12,114 bases of DNA from a bacterium (GTDB lineage: Bacteria > Patescibacteria > Microgenomatia > Levybacterales > GWA1-39-11). How positions within the stretch are numbered: position 1 is the first letter of the stretch; every line of letters starts with the position of its first letter. The position numbers and the translations under genes are program-made. Of the stretch, positions 1 to 5,588 are shown piece after piece. Below the pieces are notes generated by a model. The model had not been told where the DNA came from. It saw only the letters and a program-made list of their open reading frames with translations, and did no database searches. The stretch is from contig JAKAHW010000017.1 in NCBI GenBank assembly GCA_021825285.1, forward strand, positions 1-12,114. Reading direction: 5' to 3'.

Positions 1-77
1 ACAACAATGTCAATATTTTGGCCGGAAAGTTTTTCCGAAAGTTTTCTTCCGGCTTCTTGTCTATCTTTAAAAATCAC
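1..77 (-). CDS. Phosphoribosyltransferase-like protein, N-terminal fragment (runs off left edge)
   Basis: Reading the minus strand from a GTG at 75-77 gives MIFKDRQEAGRKLSEKL followed by SGQNIDIV and then the window edge, 25 complete codons. An opening of the form M-x-F-K-D-R-x-E-A-G-x-x-L, leading into a short linker and a hydrophobic strand (here NIDIV), is typical of the predicted phosphoribosyltransferase family whose next conserved element is a LPRGG-type segment, which would lie outside the window. An in-frame TAA lies four codons before the GTG, so the start must be here. AAAGGAG at 90-96 is a good ribosome binding site, 12 nt from the GTG, a little far; an ATT codon closer to it is a less likely start. 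Only the N-terminus is visible, so no catalytic residue can be checked. Substrate unknown. Confidence 0.6.
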   Translation of the reverse strand, partial: MIFKDRQEAGRKLSEKLSGQNIDIV

Positions 78-89
78 AAGAATATTTTA

Positions 90-96
90 CTCCTTT
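90..96 (-). promoter_or_regulatory. Shine-Dalgarno of the left-edge gene
   Basis: AAAGGAG on the minus strand, 12 nt before the GTG at 75-77. It is the best evidence that the edge fragment is a translated gene. A 6-7 bp self-complementary stem (GAGAAA/TTTCTC, 102-117) lies immediately upstream in the leader. Confidence 0.55.
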
Positions 97-147
97 GAGG
101 GGAGAAAAACTTTTCTCGTCAAAAATCTCTAATCGACTATTTATAAT

Positions 148-162
148 AAAAGCAAAGCTTTT
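148..162 (-). terminator. Possible weak terminator after the membrane-protein gene
   Basis: AAAAGC-AAA-GCTTTT is a perfect 6-bp inverted repeat with a 3-nt loop, 16 bp beyond the stop of the 179-613 gene. On the minus strand it is followed by ATTATA, a poor U-tract; on the plus strand it is followed by more T residues. The stem has only two G-C pairs, so termination is a guess. Confidence 0.3.
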
Positions 163-178
163 TTATAAAGACCGAAGA

Positions 179-613
179 TCATTTATAATATGATTTTATT
201 TGGAAAAGAATGTAAAATCCTACTCCTGATAATAAAACTCCTACTGGACTAAAAGACAAAACTGCTGAAACGACACTTACTGCTTGGCTCCAAAATAAAA
301 AGTTCCATCCAGCCTCTTTTCTTGCATTTGTTCCAGGAAAAGCTATCAACATAAGCGCTGATGAGACTAATAAGAGAATGCTGGCGAGAACGCCCATTCC
401 TACAGCTTGTGCTCCACCTACTCCTCCGCCCAAAACCGCAAAAGGAGAAAATACTGATAGGATTCCGAGTGCTGAGATTCCTCCCAATACTCCGAATACA
501 CCGAAAATGAGAGCGATCCAAGGAGTAACCTTAACTATAACTTCTTTCCATTCGCGAGGCAAAGCAGGAAGTTTTGAAAACCATCCTTCCATTGTTACGA
601 CTAATTGTTTCAT
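179..613 (-). CDS. Four-helix membrane protein, unrecognised family
   Basis: I do not recognise a characterised family. The 144-aa protein begins with a short amphipathic stretch (about 1-28, rich in Trp, Leu and Lys), then shows four likely membrane segments at about 30-58, 72-92, 103-121 and 123-139, and ends in a short basic/aromatic tail (KSYYK). The first two segments are rich in Gly, Ala and Val (GVFGVLGGISALGIL; VLGGGVGGAQAVGMG), which suggests close helix packing. There are no Cys or His residues. It stands alone between EndoQ and the left-edge gene, with its own promoter (691-719), a hairpin in the leader and the strongest ribosome binding site in the window, so it may be well translated. 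The ATG at 611-613 is fixed by that site. TGA stop. Similar short membrane proteins are common, unnamed, in CPR genomes; that resemblance is from memory. Confidence 0.8.
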   Translation of the reverse strand: MKQLVVTMEGWFSKLPALPREWKEVIVKVTPWIALIFGVFGVLGGISALGILSVFSPFAVLGGGVGGAQAVGMGVLASILLLVSSALMLIAFPGTNARKEAGWNFLFWSQAVSVVSAVLSFSPVGVLLSGVGFYILFQIKSYYK

Positions 614-617
614 AAAT

Positions 618-626
618 TCACCCCCT
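618..626 (-). promoter_or_regulatory. Strong Shine-Dalgarno of the membrane-protein gene
   Basis: AGGGGGTGA on the minus strand differs from the ideal AGGAGGTGA at one base and ends 4 nt before the ATG at 611-613. It decides the start. Most other gene starts in this window lack such a site. Confidence 0.8.
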
Positions 627-650
627 TTCTACTAGAAATTTGGGCTCGAA

Positions 651-671
651 TCGAACCTTGTGTAGGTTCGA
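651..671 (-). promoter_or_regulatory. Hairpin in the leader of the membrane-protein gene
   Basis: TCGAACCT at 651-658 and AGGTTCGA at 664-671 form a perfect 8-bp stem with a 5-nt loop. It falls inside the roughly 70-nt leader predicted from the promoter at 691-719 and ends about 25 nt before the ribosome binding site. No U-tract follows on either strand, so it is not an intrinsic terminator. It may stabilise the mRNA 5' end or be a protein site. Confidence 0.5.
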
Positions 672-690
672 ATTGCTTACCCTTACTCTC

Positions 691-719
691 ACTATATTTC
701 TATTTGGAAGAAAAATCAA
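691..719 (-). promoter_or_regulatory. Sigma70-like promoter of the membrane-protein gene
   Basis: On the minus strand TTGATT (714-719) and TATAGT (691-696) are separated by exactly 17 bp. Transcription would start near 684, giving a leader of about 70 nt. The -35 hexamer is the same as in the promoters proposed for the dcd-like gene and thyA. Confidence 0.6.
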
Positions 720-729
720 GAAGACTTAA

Positions 730-2109
730 TTAGAACTTAATGCCCATTTGGGTTTTTACAGTTTTTTGTGTCTCATCTTCCTCTCCCCAGATGGAAACTT
801 TGCCGTATTCTCCATCAAATCCCGGATTTATACTAATATTCCTGCTTCTTACTTTTTGTATTCCCTCGGCAACTTTATTTCCTGCAAGTTCTCTTATTTT
901 TTCAAGTTCCGAGCGGAATAAAACTTCGTGTTCGGAACCAAAATGCGAAACCAGTCTATCAAAAACGGTTAGAACCGTAGCTGTTGCTACGCCTGATTTA
1001 AGGGATTCGGAAAGTACTTCAAGCAAAGGAACCAAAGAGACATAAGGAGGTCTTTCTCCTTTTGGATCTTTCATCCAGACAACACCAAAATTATCCTTTT
1101 CAATCGTAAAATTACTGGAATCTGAGGTCGCCAAATCCTCCACTCTGTGCATTACTCCAACCGTTAATTCCCTTTTGCAAACAGGACAACTCGTTCCTTT
1201 TGTTTTATCATCATCAGGAGAATACGAAATCCCGCAGCTTCTGTGTCCTGTGTAATGGTATTTTCCTTCTTCAGGATAAAACTCAATTGTATATCCAATT
1301 TTAAATACCCTTTCTTTTCCGCGGACAAAAGCGTTTAAAATATTGCTGTAGGTTATATCCGCGTTTTTTATCTTCCCTTTTTCTTTAGGTTTCAAAATTG
1401 TTGCCTCGCGTCCCATTTTTTCAAGTGAATGTGCGTCTGAAAAAGAAACAACAGAACGGCTCTCAAGCTCTTTTATCCTCCAATTCATAGAGGGATCGGA
1501 TGACAAACCCGTCTCAACCGCAAAAATATACTTTGCAAATTCCCCAAAGCAATCTCCAAGTCTGTCATATCCGGAGCGAGATCCGTAAAGACTGAACCAA
1601 GGCGTCCAGACATGGCATGGAATAATTGCAATTTTTTGGTCAATGCTAAACAAAAGTTCTGCTAAATTCCTTGCTGAAATTCCCAAGATTGGCCTTCCGT
1701 CAGATGAAAGATTAAAACCGCGGTTTAACAATTCCTTATTAATTTTCTCGACAGTCTCAAAATTTGGAGAAAAAACCAGATTGTGAATTCTATGAGGTGT
1801 CCCATTTTCCGTATAAATAGACGAAAGTTCTGTTGAAAGCATGAAATACGGCCCAAGGAATTCTTTTGAAGAAAGGCTTCCAAGCTCGGAAAGAATTGTC
1901 CCTTCTTCTTTTAGTTTAAAAATTCCCGGATTCATTTCTTCAAGAAAACGCTTAGCCTCCGAAAACCATAAAGGGTGGGTAAAATCTGTGACAGAAAGAA
2001 CATTGATACCCTTTTTTCTCCCCCATAAATACATATTTTGAATATTCATGCGTTGGGAAACCGCCCGAGAGAACCTAGAGTGCAAATGTAAATCCAATAC
2101 TAACTCCAT
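730..2109 (-). CDS. Endonuclease Q (EndoQ) family DNA repair nuclease, PHP domain
   Basis: This 459-aa protein has an N-terminal PHP phosphoesterase domain with all the metal-binding motifs: DLHLHSR (6-12), TDFTHP (41-46), STELSS around Glu94, HRIHN (106-110), PCHVWTP with His166, VETG with Glu199, and FSDAHS with Asp225 and His227. A zinc-binding segment follows (GHRSC at 288-292, CPVC at 308-311), then a helical C-terminal region. This order and length fit EndoQ, known in Thermococcales and some bacteria, which nicks DNA on the 5' side of deoxyuridine, hypoxanthine, xanthine and abasic sites; databases often mislabel the family as UvrD helicase. It is the last gene of the deoxynucleotide cluster, 35 bp after folA, and its company (thyA, a dCTP deaminase-fold protein) fits uracil repair. 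The ATG directly precedes the first PHP motif; GAGTGA upstream is only a weak ribosome binding site. TAA stop. No missing motif seen. Confidence 0.88.
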   Translation of the reverse strand: MELVLDLHLHSRFSRAVSQRMNIQNMYLWGRKKGINVLSVTDFTHPLWFSEAKRFLEEMNPGIFKLKEEGTILSELGSLSSKEFLGPYFMLSTELSSIYTENGTPHRIHNLVFSPNFETVEKINKELLNRGFNLSSDGRPILGISARNLAELLFSIDQKIAIIPCHVWTPWFSLYGSRSGYDRLGDCFGEFAKYIFAVETGLSSDPSMNWRIKELESRSVVSFSDAHSLEKMGREATILKPKEKGKIKNADITYSNILNAFVRGKERVFKIGYTIEFYPEEGKYHYTGHRSCGISYSPDDDKTKGTSCPVCKRELTVGVMHRVEDLATSDSSNFTIEKDNFGVVWMKDPKGERPPYVSLVPLLEVLSESLKSGVATATVLTVFDRLVSHFGSEHEVLFRSELEKIRELAGNKVAEGIQKVRSRNISINPGFDGEYGKVSIWGEEDETQKTVKTQMGIKF

Positions 2110-2144
2110 AATTCACTCTATTTAAACAGAAGGTGGGAAGGCTT

Positions 2145-2645
2145 TCAAGAAGAGGATCTCTGAAGTGTCACAAACTTATATTTCAAACCCTCGCTCTCCC
2201 CTTTTTCCTCTTTTATAATTTTATTAAACTCGCTGTATTCGGGAAAAAATGCATCTGCTTCAGGATATTCCTGGTCAACAAGGGTTAAGTATAATTTATC
2301 GGTAAACTTAAGTGCTTGCTCATAAATCTGCCCGCCTCCGATAATAAAGACTTCATTCGAACCCTCGGACTCACTTGCTCTTTCAATTGCTTCTTCAATA
2401 GAACCGCAAACTATTACTCCTTCTCGAACAAAACTCGTATCGCGTGTTACAACAATGTTTGAACGTCCGGGAAGAGGCCGTCCGATACTTTCAAACGTTT
2501 TTCTTCCCATAATAATAGGGTGTCCCATTGTAATTTTTTTAAATCTTGGAAGCTCCCCCGGGATATGCCACATGAGCGCATTTTTAGCGCCTATCTCCCT
2601 ATTCCTCCCAAGTGCTGCTATGATTGAAATTATTGGTTTATGCAT
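2145..2645 (-). CDS. folA: Dihydrofolate reductase
   Basis: DHFR reduces dihydrofolate to tetrahydrofolate with NADPH, regenerating the cofactor that ThyA oxidises. The 166-aa length is usual. Visible motifs are the N-terminal strand ISIIAALGRNREIG (6-19), the substrate-binding MWHIPGELPRFK (25-36) with Glu31 at the position of the catalytic acid, MGRKTFESIGRPLPGR (46-61) and the NADPH-binding VFIIGGGQIY (about 98-108). Most bacterial enzymes carry Asp at the catalytic acid; Glu is the vertebrate choice and occurs in some bacteria. The ATG lies inside the end of the HIT gene (8-nt overlap), so the two are probably translationally coupled. TGA stop, with the endonuclease gene 35 bp further on. 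Together with thyA, this makes the cluster a full thymidylate cycle apart from serine hydroxymethyltransferase. Confidence 0.95.
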   Translation of the reverse strand: MHKPIISIIAALGRNREIGAKNALMWHIPGELPRFKKITMGHPIIMGRKTFESIGRPLPGRSNIVVTRDTSFVREGVIVCGSIEEAIERASESEGSNEVFIIGGGQIYEQALKFTDKLYLTLVDQEYPEADAFFPEYSEFNKIIKEEKGESEGLKYKFVTLQRSSS

Positions 2646-3111
2646 TTTTGTTTTCGTTAAAATATTTTTTTAGCTTCTCGACATATGGTCTTCTCTCTTC
2701 TTCTGTCGGCCATTTTATATCAGGGTGATTTTCATAAAATTTATCATTTCTATATCTGGGAACCACGTGCAAGTGAAAATGCCAAACATCTTGGTTGCCG
2801 TCAGGTTCATTATGCTGACGTGTTGAAACACCATCGCATTTATATGTCTTTTTTAACGCAATTGCAATTATTTGCGACATATCATTAACTGCATGCAAAT
2901 ATTTTTTTTCAATGTCATATAAGTTTTCAACATGAACATTAGGAATAACTACAACATGGCCGGGATTTGATGTCCTCCATTTTCCCGCAATAAATGCAGT
3001 AGCCAGATTATTTTTTAGAACTATATCGCGAGCGTTGGTTATTTGCGTCCCCTCGCCTTTTACAAGTTTACAAAGCGGACAATCATAATCGTGCGGTTCG
3101 TGGTTATACAT
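2638..3111 (-). CDS. HIT-family nucleotide hydrolase/transferase
   Basis: HIT proteins hydrolyse or transfer nucleotide groups from nucleoside phosphoramidates or dinucleoside polyphosphates through a His-x-His-x-His triad. Numbered from the ATG chosen here, the triad HFHLHV is at 111-116, preceded by the usual Asn/Gly-containing loop (HNEPDGNQDVW, about 100-110). The N-terminal DCPLC (Cys11, Cys14) with His60 in NVHVENL looks like the zinc site of HINT/galT-like members, and SNPGHVVVIP (48-57) is the typical central strand. The C-terminus is a charged helix. An upstream in-frame TTG at 3118-3120 would add three residues and overlap the previous gene; ATG at 3109-3111, one base after that gene's stop, is preferred, though neither start has a good ribosome binding site. 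Overlaps folA by 8 nt. The exact substrate cannot be read from sequence. Confidence 0.9.
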   Translation of the reverse strand: MYNHEPHDYDCPLCKLVKGEGTQITNARDIVLKNNLATAFIAGKWRTSNPGHVVVIPNVHVENLYDIEKKYLHAVNDMSQIIAIALKKTYKCDGVSTRQHNEPDGNQDVWHFHLHVVPRYRNDKFYENHPDIKWPTEEERRPYVEKLKKYFNENKNA

Positions 3112-3112
3112 A

Positions 3113-3484
3113 TTAAGCAATGTTCAAACTTAACTCAGATGTCAGCTTGTTAATCAAATGCTGAGCATCGTTATACTCAATTATTTTATCAGTAATTACT
3201 TTTAAGGATCCTGCGGGAGTCGTGCCGGATTTATAAAAACAAATAATCGGAATTTTAAAAACATTTGCCCAGCCAAGCTCTATACCCTGCCCTGTTGACG
3301 GGATTGAAACTTCAGCCAAAACCAAATCGCATAAATGTTTTTCAAACAATTCTTTTGAGTTAAATGGATTCGAACCGTCCTCATGGGGAAAAATAAAATC
3401 CAAACTTAAACCTGAATTTTTAAGAGGTTCGTAAAGCTCATTTTTATAATCAAAACCCTTTGAATGGCTAACATAAATTTTCAT
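3113..3484 (-). CDS. Nucleoside 2-deoxyribosyltransferase / DNPH1 (RCL)-like protein
   Basis: The family cleaves or transfers at the N-glycosidic bond of 2'-deoxyribonucleosides or their 5'-monophosphates. In this 123-aa protein the diagnostic block is CDLVLAEVSIPSTGQGIELG (52-71): Asp53, the AEVS strand, Pro-Ser at 62-63, the Gly-x-Gly loop and Glu69, the expected nucleophile. The spacing resembles mammalian DNPH1 (RCL; AEVTQPSLGVGYELG), which hydrolyses dNMPs, more than classic nucleoside deoxyribosyltransferases. A following strand KIPIICFY (77-84) also fits. The N-terminus (MKIYVSHSKG) is short and replaces the usual Gly-Ser-Ile-Arg phosphate loop, so substrate preference is uncertain. 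Start and the preceding Nudix stop overlap as TAATG, implying coupled translation. The cluster suggests a role in removing abnormal dNMPs or salvaging deoxyribose. Confidence 0.72.
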   Translation of the reverse strand: MKIYVSHSKGFDYKNELYEPLKNSGLSLDFIFPHEDGSNPFNSKELFEKHLCDLVLAEVSIPSTGQGIELGWANVFKIPIICFYKSGTTPAGSLKVITDKIIEYNDAQHLINKLTSELSLNIA

Positions 3485-3918
3485 TATTCTAGCGCGTTGT
3501 TTACAATTTCTATAACATTCGGAAGGAGCAATTTCTTTTTGTCCAGTGTTTTCAACTTATCAAGATCTACCCAATAGGGATGGGTTTCATCATTTCCAGA
3601 AAGCTGTCCATAGAAATTTTGGACTTTAAACCCACGCCATCCAAAAGTCTTAATGGTTCCGTCTTTTCTTGGAATATCTGCAACAAAGTAATTATTTTTA
3701 AACTCCCTGAAATCGACAACCTTAGCATTTAACCCTGTCTCTTCATGGAATTCGCGAGCGGCTGCTTCCTGCTCGGTTTCATCATCATTAACTCGTCCTG
3801 AAGGCAAACCAAATACACCAGAAATATGCCCGGAACCTTCCAGCTCTTTTACCAGAAGCACCTCATCATCTCTTATAGCTACAACTCCGACTGAAGGAAT
3901 TATTTTTTTCTTAATCAT
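3484..3918 (-). CDS. Nudix hydrolase
   Basis: Nudix enzymes hydrolyse nucleoside diphosphates linked to another group, X, using Mg2+. The complete box G-x5-E-x7-R-E-U-x-E-E-x-G-U is present at 41-63 (GRVNDDE ... REFHEETGL), with no substitution in the catalytic Glu residues. The sequence before it (SVGVVAIRDDEVLLVKE, 9-25) is the usual first strand pair, and FGLPSGRV leads into the box. The 144-aa length is ordinary. It starts within the thyA stop (TAATG) and ends the same way on the next gene, so it is embedded in a translationally coupled run. Position suggests house-cleaning of dNTPs or supply of dUMP from dUTP, but substrate specificity in this superfamily cannot be inferred from the box alone. 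Confidence 0.9.
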   Translation of the reverse strand: MIKKKIIPSVGVVAIRDDEVLLVKELEGSGHISGVFGLPSGRVNDDETEQEAAAREFHEETGLNAKVVDFREFKNNYFVADIPRKDGTIKTFGWRGFKVQNFYGQLSGNDETHPYWVDLDKLKTLDKKKLLLPNVIEIVNNALE

Positions 3919-4874
3919 TATTTTGCCATTTTACCGGTTTTCTTATCATACAGACCTCCGGCAACGGTCAATTCTGCCTTCATCATGGGATATGGATCGT
4001 AGTTCAAAAGCTCTACATCATCAGCCCTGAAGTCATCTATGCTTTTAATCTTTCGTTTAATTTTAACTTGCGGGAATGGACGGGGTTTTCGCGTCAACTG
4101 CTCTTTTACCTGCTCCAAATGATTTTCGTAAATATGCACATCCCCAAATGTATGCACAAATTCTCCGGGCTCAAGCCCCATGATATTTGCCAAAATTATT
4201 GTCAAAAGCGCGTATGAAGCAATATTAAAAGGAACACCCAAGAAAACATCTGCGCTTCGCTGATATAGCTGCAGGGACAATTTATTTCCCCGGCGGGAAA
4301 CCTGATACATATTGTGGCAAATCGGGAACCTATTGGCTTCCTTTTTTAAAGCCATTGTATACATGTATTCCGGATTCCATGAGGTGACGATTGCATTTTT
4401 TGCATCAGGATCTTCTTTTAATTCCTGCATTACCCAACCCAATTGGTCAATTGTTCGCTTAGTTTTCGTTGGCCAGTGTCTCCACATTTCACCATAAATC
4501 CTGGGCAAATTTCCCCATCGCTCTGCAAACTTATCATCATCTTTAATCTTTCCTACAAACTCCTCCTTTGAAAGCTTTCCGCCTTTTCCTTGGTAAATTT
4601 TGTATGGATAGTCGTCCCAAATATGGACATTGTTGTCTACCAAATATTTAATATTGGTTTGTCCGGACATAAACCAACAAAGCTCATGCAAAACTCCCTT
4701 CCAGTACACTTTTTTTGTAGTTAAAAGAGGAAAACCTTGGGATAAGTCATATCTTGTTTGGCGACCGAACAAACTATAGAGGACAACATCTGTACCGCGA
4801 TCAATTTTACGCTCTCCTTTTTCAAGAATTTCTTTTAGAAGATCTAGATATTGATATTCCGGATGAGCCTTCAT
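3918..4874 (-). CDS. thyA: Thymidylate synthase
   Basis: ThyA converts dUMP and methylene-tetrahydrofolate to dTMP and dihydrofolate. Counting from the ATG at 4872-4874 (318 aa), GRQTRYDLSQGFPLLTTK (about 37-54) is the N-terminal phosphate/folate region, YGEMWRHW (about 127-134) is the form here of YGxQWR, PICHNMYQV contains the nucleophilic Cys186, QLYQRSADVFLGVPFNIASY (203-222) binds dUMP, and GDVHIYENH (244-252) completes the active site. The tail runs about a dozen residues past the usual end (GGLYDKKTGKMAK). A longer reading from TTG at 4920-4922 adds a hydrophobic stretch, but that TTG is the -35 box of the proposed promoter and the extra residues match no ThyA, so it is rejected. No Shine-Dalgarno is seen. 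Its stop overlaps the Nudix start. folA, the partner enzyme, is three genes downstream. Confidence 0.96.
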   Translation of the reverse strand: MKAHPEYQYLDLLKEILEKGERKIDRGTDVVLYSLFGRQTRYDLSQGFPLLTTKKVYWKGVLHELCWFMSGQTNIKYLVDNNVHIWDDYPYKIYQGKGGKLSKEEFVGKIKDDDKFAERWGNLPRIYGEMWRHWPTKTKRTIDQLGWVMQELKEDPDAKNAIVTSWNPEYMYTMALKKEANRFPICHNMYQVSRRGNKLSLQLYQRSADVFLGVPFNIASYALLTIILANIMGLEPGEFVHTFGDVHIYENHLEQVKEQLTRKPRPFPQVKIKRKIKSIDDFRADDVELLNYDPYPMMKAELTVAGGLYDKKTGKMAK

Positions 4875-4974
4875 AATACTACAAATACATACCAATACTA
4901 CCAATAAATACAAATAAATCAATACTTATTATTGAATATTTGTAGTATTTGTGGCATTTGAAATTGGTAGTATT
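4875..4974. repeat. Two nested-type inverted repeats between the dcd-like gene and thyA
   Basis: AATACTACAAATA at 4875-4887 is matched by its exact reverse complement at 4937-4949 (13 bp), and AATACTACCAAT at 4894-4905 by its exact reverse complement at 4963-4974 (12 bp). The four arms are variants of one unit, AATACTAC(A/C)AAT, and fill almost the whole 102-bp gap. A fifth near copy, AATACTATCAAT, lies before the dcd-like gene at 5525-5536. They could be operator sites, promoter duplications or a large RNA hairpin. Confidence 0.75.
4895..4922 (-). promoter_or_regulatory. Promoter of thyA
   Basis: Minus-strand TTGATT (4917-4922) and TAGTAT (4895-4900) are 16 bp apart; the ATG follows 20 nt after the -10 box, so the leader would be about 13 nt and has no Shine-Dalgarno. 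The -10 lies inside one arm of the inverted repeats. The same two hexamers precede the dcd-like gene. Confidence 0.5.
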
Positions 4975-5537
4975 TTTTAAACCTGTTTTTCTTTTTTTGT
5001 TGCGGCAACCCGCCCGCCTTGCCATTGCCCTCTGTATTGTGAGCCCTGACCTTTGACTTCATCAAATTGCGCATGGACAAATCGGGCCCCCATTTCAATA
5101 GTGACCGTTATCGGTCCTTCATTTTTGAGACCAAAAGTTAATTTTCCTTTATATCCCGGAGCAACATTTCCCGTCCTAAGAAATAAACCACTTCTAAACG
5201 TTGTAGTTCTTGGTTTAAAGTTAATTGTAAGATCAAGTGGCGTATTTACGCTTTCAATTGTTGTAACCAAAAAATAATCCCCCGGCTTTATCTTTATGGT
5301 CCTTACTTCTCCTTCTTTATAACTTTGAACCAATTCTATATCCGCAGTTTTTCTATGCGTTTCGCCCAAAAAAGCGTCTCCTGAAATTTTGTAAACTTCA
5401 CCAAGCCTAAGATCAAATCCGGCGCCTTCAGGATTGGTCAATTCACGCTCGGATAACCCTTCTACTAATTTCTGTTTTTTTACAAGCTGAAGTAATTTTT
5501 TTGGCCCTAAAATCATGGTTTACAAATACTATCAATT
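4963..5537. repeat. Imperfect inverted repeat bracketing the dcd-like gene
   Basis: The 21 bp at 4963-4983 (ending in TTTAAACC, overlapping the gene's stop) and the 20 bp at 5517-5536 (starting GGTTTACAAATACTA, immediately before its ATG) are reverse complements with two mismatches and one gap. Part of the similarity comes from the promoter-associated AATACTA(C/T) unit, but the shared GGTTTA end goes beyond it. Confidence 0.6.
4977..5516 (-). CDS. dCTP deaminase/dUTPase-family protein with altered active site
   Basis: The 179-aa protein has the trimeric dUTPase/dCTP deaminase fold signature: GAGFDLRLGEVY (31-42), IKPGDYFLVTT (76-86), RTTTFRSGLFLR (103-114, in place of RSSLARLGL), APGYKGKLTFGLKN (119-132), EMGARFVHAQF (141-151) and a C-terminal YRGQWQGG (161-168). 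The family normally deaminates dCTP to dUTP and/or hydrolyses dUTP to dUMP. By eye alignment to E. coli and Methanocaldococcus enzymes, the arginine of RSSxxR is kept (Arg108), but the catalytic Glu of the deaminase is Gly129 and the conserved Asp before the Pro/Ala-Gly-aromatic turn is Ala119. Activity is therefore doubtful, or uses other residues. The MILG start and archaeal-like motifs are seen in archaeal relatives. The gene is first in the deoxynucleotide cluster, has its own promoter, and the ATG is only 9 nt beyond the -10 box. Confidence 0.85.
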   Translation of the reverse strand: MILGPKKLLQLVKKQKLVEGLSERELTNPEGAGFDLRLGEVYKISGDAFLGETHRKTADIELVQSYKEGEVRTIKIKPGDYFLVTTIESVNTPLDLTINFKPRTTTFRSGLFLRTGNVAPGYKGKLTFGLKNEGPITVTIEMGARFVHAQFDEVKGQGSQYRGQWQGGRVAATKKEKQV

Positions 5538-5554
5538 AAGAATTAACAAATCAA
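5526..5554 (-). promoter_or_regulatory. Promoter of the dcd-like gene
   Basis: Minus-strand TTGATT (5549-5554) and TAGTAT (5526-5531) are 17 bp apart. The ATG at 5514-5516 comes 9 nt after the -10 box, leaving a leader of about 2 nt and no ribosome binding site, so the mRNA should be leaderless. It is back to back with the plus-strand promoter at 5571. Confidence 0.55.
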
Positions 5555-5570
5555 GAGAAGAAAAAAATAG

Positions 5571-5576
5571 TATAAT
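5571..5576 (+). promoter_or_regulatory. -10 box of the plus-strand membrane/repair operon
   Basis: A perfect TATAAT ends 12 nt before the ATG at 5589. The hexamer 17 bp upstream (AAATCA) is a poor -35. Transcription near 5583 would leave about 6 nt of leader, with no Shine-Dalgarno. Confidence 0.5.
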
Positions 5577-5588
5577 TCCCTTAGGTTT

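Noticed and set aside
21..53. GCCGGAA/TTCCGGC inverted repeat as a terminator or regulatory hairpin
   Set aside because: It lies inside the coding frame of the left-edge gene and has no T-run; codon usage explains it.
249..521. Alternative frame inside the four-helix membrane protein
   Set aside because: Shadow frame; the overlapping frame has a strong ribosome binding site and coherent membrane segments.
646..680. tRNA T-arm-like GGTTCGA motifs on both strands
   Set aside because: The motif GGTTCGA occurs on both strands because of the palindrome, but no 5-bp T-stem, anticodon arm or acceptor stem can be drawn around either copy.
4875..4922. N-terminal extension of ThyA from TTG at 4920-4922, giving a hydrophobic leader
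   Set aside because: The extension reads through the repeats and the promoter, its TTG is the -35 hexamer, and ThyA is a cytosolic enzyme whose homology begins after the ATG at 4874.
4875..4974. NrdR-box pair
   Set aside because: The repeats do not fit the ACACTATATATTGTGT-type consensus or its usual spacing; only the idea of a deoxynucleotide-gene operator is kept.
4963..5537. Insertion sequence around the dcd-like gene
   Set aside because: There is no transposase and no target duplication; terminal repeats alone do not make an IS.
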